Assembly: GCA_002393865.1 (NCBI GenBank)
Contig: DGUD01000038.1
Location: 1-7,890 of the forward strand
Direction: 5' to 3'
DNA from: Treponema sp. UBA4319
Lineage (GTDB): Bacteria > Spirochaetota > Spirochaetia > Treponematales > Treponemataceae
DNA length: 7,890 bases
In this document: positions 1-5,971 of the stretch, in pieces
Numbering within the stretch: the stretch's first letter is position 1
How the letters are laid out: the number at the start of each line of letters is the position of its first letter
The notes under the pieces: generated by a model
Told to the model about the DNA's origin: nothing
Databases searched by the model: none
The model's input: only the letters and a program-made list of their open reading frames with translations
Translations under genes and position numbers: made by a program

Positions 1-83
1 TGAGATGTATTTTATCTGAATACGGACGCGGTATTGGAAAATTATGTAAACTGTTTTAAAATGATTTTCTTTTTTATGCTACC

Positions 84-224
84 AAAGCCAAGGATTCAAC
101 ATAAAAAATGCGCGGAAGCGGAAAAACGCCCGGGCTGCCATTTGCAAAGCGAAGCGTGCAACCGGCAGTCCGGGTGTTTTCCACTGGGAGCGCATTTTTG
201 TTTTCATGCTGAATCCCTGGCTTT
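84..224. repeat. Long imperfect inverted repeat (hairpin element, possible terminator)
   Basis: The two halves of this stretch are reverse complements of each other with few mismatches. The outer arms AAAGCC (84-89) and GGCTTT (219-224) pair, followed by GGATTCA against TGAATCC and AATGCGC (107-113) against GCGCATT (190-196). An inner stem pairs 121-139 with 164-182 (CTGCC with GGCAG at the top), and the tip pairs TTGCA (142-146) with TGCAA (157-161). Several mismatches become G-U pairs in RNA on one strand or the other. The right arm runs into a T-run (222-226), so it could end transcription from a gene left of the window. It could equally be a dispersed non-coding repeat, since part of it recurs near 5773-5786. 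The short open frame that crosses it shows no protein-like features. Confidence 0.65.
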
Positions 225-238
225 TTGACGCAGGCGCA

Positions 239-267
239 TGGACTTTTTTTTGCGCGTGCGCTATAGT
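239..267 (+). promoter_or_regulatory. Predicted promoter of the AraC-type regulator gene
   Basis: TGGACT at 239-244 (four of six matches to the -35 consensus) is separated by 17 bases from TATAGT at 262-267 (five of six to the -10 consensus). Transcription would begin near 274, about 45 bases before the ATG. The palindrome at 279-294 would lie just downstream of the start point, a position that suits repression. An alternative -10, TAATAT at 291-296, overlaps the palindrome but has a poor -35. Confidence 0.5.
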
Positions 268-278
268 GTATGGAAAAA

Positions 279-294
279 GTTAGCTAAAGCTAAT
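279..294. promoter_or_regulatory. Operator-like palindrome, copy 1 (GTTAG-N6-CTAAT)
   Basis: The core is TTAGCT-AA-AGCTAA (280-293), a perfect six-base inverted repeat with a two-base spacer. It starts 11 bases after the predicted -10 of the regulator gene, exactly the distance seen for copy 2 before the ABC operon. The same GTTAG-N6-CTAA frame occurs in copies 2 and 3 and was seen nowhere else in the window. This suggests a binding site for a dimeric regulator or for paired AraC-type domains. The identity of the binding protein is inference; autoregulation by the adjacent AraC-type protein is the simplest idea. Confidence 0.6.
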
Positions 295-319
295 ATAAGA
301 CGCGCAAAAGGAGAGCCTT

Positions 320-1312
320 ATGGAAGCGACAAGCAGGAAAAACACGGTCTTTGCGGTGCCGGATATAGACGGCTTTACGCCCGAAAACTATTTTGAGGGC
401 ACCGTCCTCCTGCCAGAGAACATCGGGCAGCTCAAACTGCTCCGGCAGCAGTGCAAGGAAAATATCTTCTATTATGACTGGAACCTGAGCTTTCGCAACG
501 AGACCTTCGCGAGCAGGCCGGACAATTTTGGCAAAGACGAGATTCAGATTATATTCAACCTGAACCAGCCGATTACCTGGCAGATTGACGGCGGACGGGA
601 GCTGGTGGAGATGCTGCCCGGCGAGGTCTGCGTCTTCCGCAACAACGATTACGAGACCTCCATGAGCTATGACAAGTCGGTGCTCTTCCAGTTCAAGAGC
701 ATGCAGATGACGACCGCCTACTTTGAGAGCCTGCTTTCGGCGTATTTTCCTCCCGCATGGACAGAGCGATGCAAGCAGCTTTTCCTGACGCATGTGACAA
801 AAACCGCCATCACGCAGGATATGTACCGGGTGCTCTCTGAGATTGACGGCGCCGGGAAATATCTGGAATTCCAGGAGCTTTTTGTAGGGACAAAGATGAT
901 GGAGCTGATAGCCCTCGTGCTCCACGGCATATTCCACAGCAAAACGGAGCTCCGCGCCCGCGGGCTGCATGCCGCGCCGGTCGCCGCGGAATCCGACGTA
1001 CGGCAGCTGGAATCACTGCGCCTGCGCATCCAGCGCAACCCTGCCGGTGACTACCGCGCGGCAGAGCTTGCGCGCAGCCTTTCCATGAGCGAAAGCAAGC
1101 TGACCCGGCTCTTCCGCTCGCTGTACGGGATTCCGGTGCACCGCTATGTGCAGGAGCAGCGTCTGGAGCGTGCGGCCGCGCTGCTTGCCGAAGGCGGCAA
1201 GAATATCTCCGAGGTCGCGCTCAGGAGCGGCTACACCAACATGAGCCATTTTGCAAAGGAATTCCAGAAAAAATTCGGCACAACCCCCAAGAAATTCGCG
1301 GCGGCGCTATAA
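320..1312 (+). CDS. AraC-family transcriptional regulator (PchR/YbtA-like arrangement)
   Basis: This 330-residue cytoplasmic DNA-binding protein probably controls the transport genes that follow. The C-terminal third is a clear AraC/XylS domain: a first helix-turn-helix at about 247-266 (AAELARSLSMSESKLTRLF), a linker helix with a VQEQRLERAAALL stretch at about 277-289, and a second helix-turn-helix at about 296-315 with the family pattern SEVALRSGYTNMSHFAKEF, ending in GTTPKKF. The roughly 220-residue N-terminal part should bind an effector. It has no membrane segment, and its substrate is not readable. The size and layout resemble PchR, YbtA and AlcR, AraC proteins that respond to siderophores, but this is inference from layout and context. 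AGGAG at 309-313, six bases before the ATG, supports this start. The palindrome in its own leader suggests autoregulation. Confidence 0.9.
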   Translation: MEATSRKNTVFAVPDIDGFTPENYFEGTVLLPENIGQLKLLRQQCKENIFYYDWNLSFRNETFASRPDNFGKDEIQIIFNLNQPITWQIDGGRELVEMLPGEVCVFRNNDYETSMSYDKSVLFQFKSMQMTTAYFESLLSAYFPPAWTERCKQLFLTHVTKTAITQDMYRVLSEIDGAGKYLEFQELFVGTKMMELIALVLHGIFHSKTELRARGLHAAPVAAESDVRQLESLRLRIQRNPAGDYRAAELARSLSMSESKLTRLFRSLYGIPVHRYVQEQRLERAAALLAEGGKNISEVALRSGYTNMSHFAKEFQKKFGTTPKKFAAAL

Positions 1313-1428
1313 GCCGGGCGGCTGCCGGGGCGTGCGGCGCCGTACGCATGAGCCGTTCCCGCGCGCACGGAGCCGGATGAAAGCGGAGGGGCGCCTTGTG
1401 CCAAAGCCAGCTGGATGCCGCCCGGCTT
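1311..1428 (+). terminator. Long-stem hairpin after the regulator gene, possible terminator
   Basis: AAGCCGGGCGGC at 1311-1322, which begins inside the stop codon of the regulator gene, is perfectly complementary to GCCGCCCGGCTT at 1417-1428. The roughly 94-base stretch between them is GC-rich and has its own small palindromes, for example a near-perfect 18-base one at 1330-1347 around GGCGCC, and CCAGCTGG at 1407-1414. The right arm is followed by TCCTTTAAG, a weak T-tract. It may end transcription of the regulator gene, but the long loop is unusual for a simple intrinsic terminator. Confidence 0.4.
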
Positions 1429-1498
1429 TCCTTTAAGAAAATACCGGAAAGTGTCAAAAAAATACTGTTTTTTGGTAGAACGGCGGCAAACGCAAAGC

Positions 1499-1504
1499 TA
1501 GAAT
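1499..1504 (+). promoter_or_regulatory. Predicted -10 element of the ABC transporter operon
   Basis: TAGAAT matches five of six bases of the -10 consensus and would give a start near 1511. No good -35 is found at 16-18 bases: TAGAAC at 1476-1481 is poor, and TTGGTA at 1472-1477 is 21 bases away. A weak -35 fits a promoter that needs an activator, as is common for AraC-controlled operons. The -10 is 11 bases from the palindrome at 1516-1531, the same spacing as at the regulator gene. Confidence 0.4.
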
Positions 1505-1515
1505 ATCCAGCTGTG

Positions 1516-1531
1516 GTTAGTTTAACCTAAC
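1516..1531. promoter_or_regulatory. Operator-like palindrome, copy 2 (GTTAG-N6-CTAAC)
   Basis: GTTAG (1516-1520) and CTAAC (1527-1531) form an inverted repeat around TTTAAC. An overlapping one, GGTTA-GTT-TAACC, is also present. It lies between the predicted -10 and the ribosome binding site of the first ABC gene (AAGGAG, 1538-1543). The match in sequence and in distance from the -10 to copy 1 is the main reason for calling it a shared operator. Confidence 0.6.
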
Positions 1532-1548
1532 ACAAAAAAGGAGTTTCT

Positions 1549-3330
1549 ATGCTGAAAAGTATTTCGCCGTATGTCGGGAAGTACAAGCGCTACATCGTTG
1601 CGGCAGCGGCCTGCATGCTGCTGGGGATTGCAGCGAATATTTGCCCGTACATTTTCCTGTACCAGATGGTCTGCCCGATTGTGCGGGGGCAAGACCTTTC
1701 CCTCCGCTTTATGCTGCTGCGCGTCCTGTGGATTCTGTGCTGCGAGCTTGCCCATGCGCTGCTGTACACGCAGGGACTCAAGTTCTCGCACGTGGGCGCG
1801 TACAACATACTCAAGAACATCCGCGTGTCGCTGCAGCAGAAGCTTGAGCGCCAGCCGCTCGGCAACCTGAAGGAGCTTGGCACCGGTCAGATAAAGCGGG
1901 TCTTTACCGATGACATAGACCAGATAGAGCTACTGCTGGCTCACGCAATCCCGGAGGGAATCGCAAACATCGCAGTTCCCCTGATGGTGCTCGTCGCCTG
2001 CTTCTTTGCGGACTGGCGGCTCGCGCTCCTTACGCTCGCGGTGCTCCCGATCGGCATGTTCGCCATGAGCATGATGATGAGATGCGGCTATGCCAAGATG
2101 GGCGCCTATTATGATTCCGCAAAAAAAATGAACAACACGATTGTGGAGTACGTGAACGGCATGGAAGTCGTAAAGGTCTTCAACAAGGACGGCGATTCCT
2201 ACCGGCGTTTTGGCGACGTGGTAAAGGCATACCGCGATTTTACGCTTGACTGGTACAAAGCGTGCTGGCCGTGGATGGCCGTGTATTCGAGCGTCATCCC
2301 GTGCTTTGCCCTCTTTACGCTGCCGTTCGGCTCCCTGCTGGTGCTGGGCGGAGTCGTAACGCTTGAGCGGCTGATTCTGGTGCTGACGATGAGCTTTGCG
2401 ATTGGCCCGTCAATCCTGAAGGCGCTCACCTTTGCGGGGAAAATCCCCCAGCTGGATTACAAGATTGCCGAGCTTGAGAAGCTTGTGCAGGATGTGCCGC
2501 TCAAGCAGAGCCAGCGCGGCTTTGAGGGCAAGAACCACGACATCGAATTTGAGGACGTCCGTTTCTCCTACAAAAAAGCCGGTGCTGACGGGCGCGAATC
2601 GGGAAAAGAAGTCCTGCACGGCGTCTCACTCTCCCTGCGGCAGGGAACGGTCACCGCGCTTGTGGGCGAATCCGGCAGCGGCAAATCCACGCTCGCAAAG
2701 CTGCTTGTCCATTACTACGATTTGGATGGCGGCCACATACGTGTGGGCGGGCAGGACATCACCGACATGAGCCTGGAGGCCCTGAACCAGCAGATTTCGT
2801 ATGTCGCCCAGGAGCAGTTCCTGTTCAACACGACGCTGTACGAGAACATCCTTATCGGCCGTCCGGATGCGACTCGCGAGCAGGTACTTGATGCTGCCAG
2901 CCGTGCCCAGTGCGACGAATTCCTTGCGCGGCTTCCCGACGGAATCGACAGCCGTGCCGGCGACAGCGGAAAGCTGCTTTCGGGCGGGGAGCGCCAGCGC
3001 ATCTCGCTCGCGCGTGCTATCTTAAAGAATTCGCCGGTCATCGTCCTTGACGAGGCCACCGCCTTTATGGATCCGGAGAACGAGGAGAAGATGAACGCCG
3101 CAATCAGCGAGATTGTAAAGGACAAGACGGTTCTCGTGATTGCGCACCGCCTGTCTTCGGTCAAGGATGCCGACACCATCTGCGTCCTCAAGGACGGAAA
3201 CATAATCGCCGCAGACTCCCACGAAAAGCTGCTGCTCAGCTGCAAGGAATACAAGAGCCTTTGGGAGAACTCAAACCTGAGCGGCAAGTGGAAGATAACT
3301 GTACATGACGAAAGTCAGGAGGAATTGTGA
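1549..3330 (+). CDS. ABC transporter half with fused membrane and ATPase domains (IrtA/IrtB/YbtP/YbtQ-like), first subunit
   Basis: This 593-residue protein uses ATP to drive a solute across the inner membrane. The N-terminal ~315 residues form an exporter-fold membrane domain with hydrophobic segments at about 15-40, 50-72, 140-180 and 240-290. The ATPase domain (about 332-575) is complete: A-loop Tyr341, Walker A GESGSGKST (373-381), Q-loop Gln421, signature LSGGE (477-481) followed by RQR, Walker B VIVLDE (497-502) with catalytic Glu502, and switch His533. The D-loop reads ATAFMD (503-508), unlike the usual SALD form. AAGGAG at 1538-1543 supports the ATG. The next gene overlaps its end by four bases, so the two products almost certainly form a heterodimer. 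The fold is shared by drug exporters and by siderophore importers such as YbtPQ and IrtAB; the neighbouring AraC and S-like genes favour import, but direction is inferred. No siderophore-interaction domain is present. Confidence 0.9.
   Translation: MLKSISPYVGKYKRYIVAAAACMLLGIAANICPYIFLYQMVCPIVRGQDLSLRFMLLRVLWILCCELAHALLYTQGLKFSHVGAYNILKNIRVSLQQKLERQPLGNLKELGTGQIKRVFTDDIDQIELLLAHAIPEGIANIAVPLMVLVACFFADWRLALLTLAVLPIGMFAMSMMMRCGYAKMGAYYDSAKKMNNTIVEYVNGMEVVKVFNKDGDSYRRFGDVVKAYRDFTLDWYKACWPWMAVYSSVIPCFALFTLPFGSLLVLGGVVTLERLILVLTMSFAIGPSILKALTFAGKIPQLDYKIAELEKLVQDVPLKQSQRGFEGKNHDIEFEDVRFSYKKAGADGRESGKEVLHGVSLSLRQGTVTALVGESGSGKSTLAKLLVHYYDLDGGHIRVGGQDITDMSLEALNQQISYVAQEQFLFNTTLYENILIGRPDATREQVLDAASRAQCDEFLARLPDGIDSRAGDSGKLLSGGERQRISLARAILKNSPVIVLDEATAFMDPENEEKMNAAISEIVKDKTVLVIAHRLSSVKDADTICVLKDGNIIAADSHEKLLLSCKEYKSLWENSNLSGKWKITVHDESQEEL
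3317..3330 (+). promoter_or_regulatory. Shine-Dalgarno and GTGA stop-start overlap between the two ABC genes
   Basis: AGGAGG at 3317-3322 lies four bases before GTG at 3327-3329. This GTG overlaps the TGA stop (3328-3330) of the upstream gene. The strong Shine-Dalgarno decides for the GTG start over the first in-frame ATG at 3351, which has no such sequence. The overlap indicates translational coupling and probably equal amounts of the two subunits. Confidence 0.8.
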
Positions 3331-5078
3331 AATCATCTAAAAAGACATCGATGCTCGGCATAATGCACCGCGTCGTCAAGTCTGCCGGGCGTTTCGGCAA
3401 AAGAATCCGCGGCTCGTATGTTACGGGTCTGTTCAAGGGGATCTGCATGAAGGCTCCGCTCATGCTCTGTTTCTTTACGGTCTCATGGTTTATGGCGGGC
3501 GAGATGACAAAGACCCGGTGCCTGACCGTCGGGCTGATTATGCTGCTGTGCGTCGTGCTGCAGGCATTGTTCCAGCACGGCTCCGACAGGCTGCAGAGCG
3601 CGGCAGGCTTTATGATGTTCGCCGATATGCGTATGAAACTGGGCGCGCATCTGCGGGCCATGCCGATGGGCTACTTTACCAGCGGCAATCTGGGCAAAAT
3701 CAGCTCGGTGCTTTCCACGGACATGGTTTTTATCGAAGAGAACTGCATGTCTGTCCTGTCCGACCTCACAAGCTTTATGATTTCGCAGACGCTGATGATT
3801 GTCTGTATGTTCTACATGAACGTGTACCTCGGACTCATCACCTGCGCGTTCACCGCGGCGTTCATCCTGCTCGGCAACCTGATGCTGAAGACGACGCTTG
3901 TCCATTCCGGGCAGAAGCAGGAGGTGAGCGAGCAGCTGACGAATGCGGTCATCGACTTTGCGGAGGGAATCGGAATCATAAAATCCTACAACATGCTCGG
4001 AGAAAAATCCAAGTCTCTGACAGAAGCCTTCAAGAAAAGCTGCAACGACAGCATCTCCTTTGAGCTCGATTACGCTCCGTGGGCTGTCGCACTGCACGTC
4101 ACGTACGGCATCGGCTCGGTCACAGTGCTCGCGGCATCCGCATGGCTGTGCTCGCAGGGAATCATCTCGCCCGTATACATGCTCGGCATGATACTGTTCC
4201 TCTTTGACGTCTTTGTCTCCATCAGGACATATTACCAGCAGATTGCCCGCCTTACGGTGGCCGACGCCTGCTTTGACCGCATAGAGGCGGTCTTTGACGA
4301 GGCGGAGCTTGCCGACGACGGCACGGCGCCGCTGCCTGCCGAACAAAATTTCTCCGGGCACGAAATCAGCTTCGATCATGTCTCCTTTGCCTACGACAAG
4401 GCGGAAGTGCTCAGGGACGTCTCCTTTGACGTCGATAAGGGACAGATGATAGCCCTTGTGGGCGCAAGCGGCGGCGGCAAATCGACGATAGCAAACCTCA
4501 TCGCGCGCTTCTGGGACGTAAAGGGCGGTAGTGTCAGAATCCGGGGCAAGGACGTACGCGATGTTCCGCTCGCGTCCCTGATGGAGAACCTGAGCATCGT
4601 GTTCCAGCGCGTCTATCTGTTCCAGGACACGGTATACAACAACATCGCCATGGGCAGGCCGGAAGCCACAGAGCAGGAAGTCATCGAGGCCGCAAAAAAA
4701 GCCCGCTGCTACGATTTTATCATGCAGCTGCCCCAGGGCTTTGACACGGTAATCGGCGAAGGCGGCGCTGACCTGAGCGGCGGCGAGCAGCAGCGCATAT
4801 CCATCGCGCGCTGCATCCTGAAAGACACGCCGATTGTCATCCTTGACGAGGCGACCGCCAGCGTTGACGCAGACAACGAAAGCTGCATCCAGAAAGCAAT
4901 CTCCGAGCTCTGCCGCGGAAAGACACTCATCGTCATCGCGCACCGCCTCAAGACAATCCGCAACGCCGACAAGATTTTTGTCATCGGCGAAGGCGGCATA
5001 AAAGAAAGCGGCACCCATGACGAGCTGATGGCGCTCGGGGGCGAGTATAAGAATATGGTAAGCAAGCAGAGCGCCTAG
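3327..5078 (+). CDS. ABC transporter half with fused membrane and ATPase domains (IrtA/IrtB/YbtP/YbtQ-like), second subunit
   Basis: This 583-residue protein is the probable heterodimer partner of the preceding ABC half. Its membrane domain occupies about residues 1-335, with hydrophobic segments near 38-52, 60-80, 145-190 and 245-295. The ATPase domain has A-loop Tyr356, Walker A GASGGGKST (379-387), Q-loop Gln427, signature LSGGE (483-487) followed by QQR, Walker B IVILDE (503-508) with catalytic Glu508, D-loop ATASVD (509-514) and switch His539. Both subunits keep a catalytic glutamate and an intact signature, so neither ATP site looks degenerate, unlike many heterodimeric exporters. The two proteins are clearly related but diverged, especially in the membrane part, as expected for old heterodimer partners. 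The gene starts with GTG. The following gene begins 33 bases after its stop on the same strand. Substrate is not deducible; metal chelate or another small molecule is inferred from context. Confidence 0.9.
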   Translation: MKSSKKTSMLGIMHRVVKSAGRFGKRIRGSYVTGLFKGICMKAPLMLCFFTVSWFMAGEMTKTRCLTVGLIMLLCVVLQALFQHGSDRLQSAAGFMMFADMRMKLGAHLRAMPMGYFTSGNLGKISSVLSTDMVFIEENCMSVLSDLTSFMISQTLMIVCMFYMNVYLGLITCAFTAAFILLGNLMLKTTLVHSGQKQEVSEQLTNAVIDFAEGIGIIKSYNMLGEKSKSLTEAFKKSCNDSISFELDYAPWAVALHVTYGIGSVTVLAASAWLCSQGIISPVYMLGMILFLFDVFVSIRTYYQQIARLTVADACFDRIEAVFDEAELADDGTAPLPAEQNFSGHEISFDHVSFAYDKAEVLRDVSFDVDKGQMIALVGASGGGKSTIANLIARFWDVKGGSVRIRGKDVRDVPLASLMENLSIVFQRVYLFQDTVYNNIAMGRPEATEQEVIEAAKKARCYDFIMQLPQGFDTVIGEGGADLSGGEQQRISIARCILKDTPIVILDEATASVDADNESCIQKAISELCRGKTLIVIAHRLKTIRNADKIFVIGEGGIKESGTHDELMALGGEYKNMVSKQSA

Positions 5079-5095
5079 CGCCCTGCATCGCAAAA

Positions 5096-5101
5096 AAGGA
5101 G
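5096..5101 (+). promoter_or_regulatory. Ribosome binding site of the first S-like gene
   Basis: AAGGAG follows a run of A and lies 10 bases before the ATG at 5112. No promoter is visible in the 33-base gap after the second ABC gene, so the S-like gene is most simply read as the third gene of the ABC operon. Confidence 0.7.
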
Positions 5102-5111
5102 TATTATTTCT

Positions 5112-5696
5112 ATGGCTGACACAAAAAAGCTACAGGGCAAAGATTTTGTGAACATCGGTATTTTTGCCGCGATTTATTTCATCATCATGTTTACGGTCGC
5201 ATGTCTGGGATTCATCCCGATATTCATGCCGCTGCTGTACGTGCTTGTGCCGCTGATTGGCGGCATCCCTTTCATGCTCTTCCTTACAAAGGTCAAGAAA
5301 TTCGGGCTCATCGTGATTTTCGCTGCAATCTGCGGAATCCTTTCGTTCGTCACCGGAATGAACGTCATACCGATTTTCCTTGCCATCGTCGTAGGCTTCA
5401 TCGCGGACTGCATCTATAAGAGCGGCAATTTCAGGAGCGCAAAAAAGGGAATCCTTGCGTGCGGGGTATTCTCACTCTGGATTATGGGTTACTGCGCACC
5501 GCTCTACCTGAACCCAGAGCAGTATTGGGCGAACCGCTCCAGCTACGGCGCGGAGTATGCAGAGGCGGTCATGAAGTTCTTCCCCGCGTGGACATTCCCC
5601 GTATTCCTGATAAGCTGCTTTGTGTTCGGCTGCCTCGGCGGCGTGCTCGGCCGGACGCTGTGCAAGAAGCACTTTGCAAAGGCCGGAATCGCATAA
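5112..5696 (+). CDS. Trep_Strep/MptD-family integral membrane protein (S-component-like), paralog 1
   Basis: This 194-residue, strongly hydrophobic protein has about five or six membrane segments (near 14-36, 38-58, 64-84, 86-102, 112-132 and 155-182). The N-terminal GKDFVNIGIFAAIYF is typical of the Trep_Strep family (also annotated MptD, putative substrate-binding S component of ECF transporters). A basic loop KVKKFG at 60-65 and a basic C-terminus ending HFAKAGIA should face the cytoplasm. S components bind a small molecule and normally work with EcfT and two EcfA ATPases. None of those is in the window, while two exporter-fold ABC halves are in the same operon, so it may work with them. 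That partnership is inference. It aligns without gaps to the second copy at 5972, with about half of the residues identical by eye. Confidence 0.85.
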   Translation: MADTKKLQGKDFVNIGIFAAIYFIIMFTVACLGFIPIFMPLLYVLVPLIGGIPFMLFLTKVKKFGLIVIFAAICGILSFVTGMNVIPIFLAIVVGFIADCIYKSGNFRSAKKGILACGVFSLWIMGYCAPLYLNPEQYWANRSSYGAEYAEAVMKFFPAWTFPVFLISCFVFGCLGGVLGRTLCKKHFAKAGIA

Positions 5697-5705
5697 GCAG
5701 TAAAC

Positions 5706-5746
5706 TGAGCCTGTTCCGAAAGCCGCCTGCTTTTGAGACGGGCTCA
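5706..5746 (+). terminator. Two-part hairpin after the first S-like gene, possible terminator
   Basis: TGAGCCTGT (5706-5714) pairs with ACGGGCTCA (5738-5746), with one G-U pair. Inside it, 5717-5723 pairs with 5729-5735 around the five-base loop CGCCT. It begins 10 bases after the stop codon, a good place for the end of the ABC operon. There is no T-run after it, so intrinsic termination is uncertain; it could instead protect the mRNA 3' end. Confidence 0.4.
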
Positions 5747-5758
5747 ATGCGCAAGGAG

Positions 5759-5790
5759 GAACATGCGCGCCCCCGCTTCCGCGCATGTTC
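5759..5790. repeat. Perfect 11-base-pair hairpin sharing sequence with the element at 84-224
   Basis: GAACATGCGCG (5759-5769) and CGCGCATGTTC (5780-5790) are exactly complementary around the loop CCCCCGCTTC. On the minus strand, the 14 bases ATGCGCGGAAGCGG (5786-5773) are identical to plus-strand bases 108-121 in the long inverted repeat, and GGATTCA also recurs a few bases away at 5802-5796 (compare 92-98). No T-tract follows on the plus strand. It may be a second member of a dispersed hairpin family. Confidence 0.5.
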
Positions 5791-5913
5791 TCATAGTGAA
5801 TCCAGCTTTCCTTCAGCATAGAAAAAGCCTTCCATAAAAAGGAGCCTCCGCTCCGCCTGTTTCCAGATAGAACGAATCTCATGCATAAGCCCAACAGGAG
5901 CCCCCGGAAAAGA
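5791..5913. other. Intergenic stretch without a supported gene
   Basis: This part of the gap between the two S-like genes holds no convincing gene. A small inverted repeat, GGAGC (5841-5845) with GCTCC (5850-5854), is followed by a T-run on the minus strand and would look like a weak minus-strand terminator. A 31-codon minus-strand frame (5886 to 5791) lacks a Shine-Dalgarno and has no recognisable family. Confidence 0.4.
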
Positions 5914-5942
5914 TTGACGGAAAGCCCGTAATATGTTAGTAT
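5914..5942 (+). promoter_or_regulatory. Predicted promoter of the second S-like gene
   Basis: TTGACG at 5914-5919 (five of six matches to the -35 consensus) is separated by 17 bases from TAGTAT at 5937-5942 (four of six to the -10). Transcription would begin near 5949. The -10 lies inside the palindrome at 5931-5954, so a bound protein would block RNA polymerase. This gives the gene its own start, separate from the ABC operon. Confidence 0.5.
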
Positions 5943-5954
5943 ACGCTAACATAT
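5931..5954. promoter_or_regulatory. Operator-like palindrome, copy 3 (strongest, nine-base arms)
   Basis: ATATGTTAG (5931-5939) and CTAACATAT (5946-5954) are perfectly complementary around TATACG. The core GTTAG-N6-CTAAC (5935-5950) has the same arms and the same six-base spacing as copies 1 and 2. It covers the predicted -10 and start point of the second S-like gene. This is the longest of the three repeats, so it may be the tightest binding site. Confidence 0.7.
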
Positions 5955-5971
5955 CGTAAACGGAGCTTCCT

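Noticed and set aside
34..228. A 64-codon open frame before the regulator gene
   Set aside because: Most of it is the translated long inverted repeat, it has no Shine-Dalgarno, and its product resembles no family.
1330..1347. Near-perfect 18-base palindrome around GGCGCC as another operator
   Set aside because: It lies inside the GC-rich hairpin region just after the regulator gene, far from any promoter, and does not share the GTTAG/CTAAC arms.
1516..1531. Reading the palindromes as DtxR/IdeR iron boxes
   Set aside because: Those boxes also have GTTAG and CTAAC arms, but with one base between the inner arms and additional outer half-sites. Here the spacing is six bases in all three copies, so a classic box is not supported, although a metal-responsive regulator is not ruled out.
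1549..5078. A degenerate ATP site, common in heterodimeric exporters
   Set aside because: Both ATPase domains have the Walker A lysine, LSGGE signature, catalytic glutamate and switch histidine, so both sites look competent.
3483..5093. A 536-codon open frame on the minus strand
   Set aside because: It lies entirely opposite the second ABC gene, whose protein has every expected ATPase motif. The antisense protein has no recognisable domain; the open frame is a by-product of GC-rich codon use.
5472..5894. A 140-codon minus-strand frame over the end of the first S-like gene
   Set aside because: Half is antisense to a well-supported gene and the rest crosses the hairpins; the product shows no domain.
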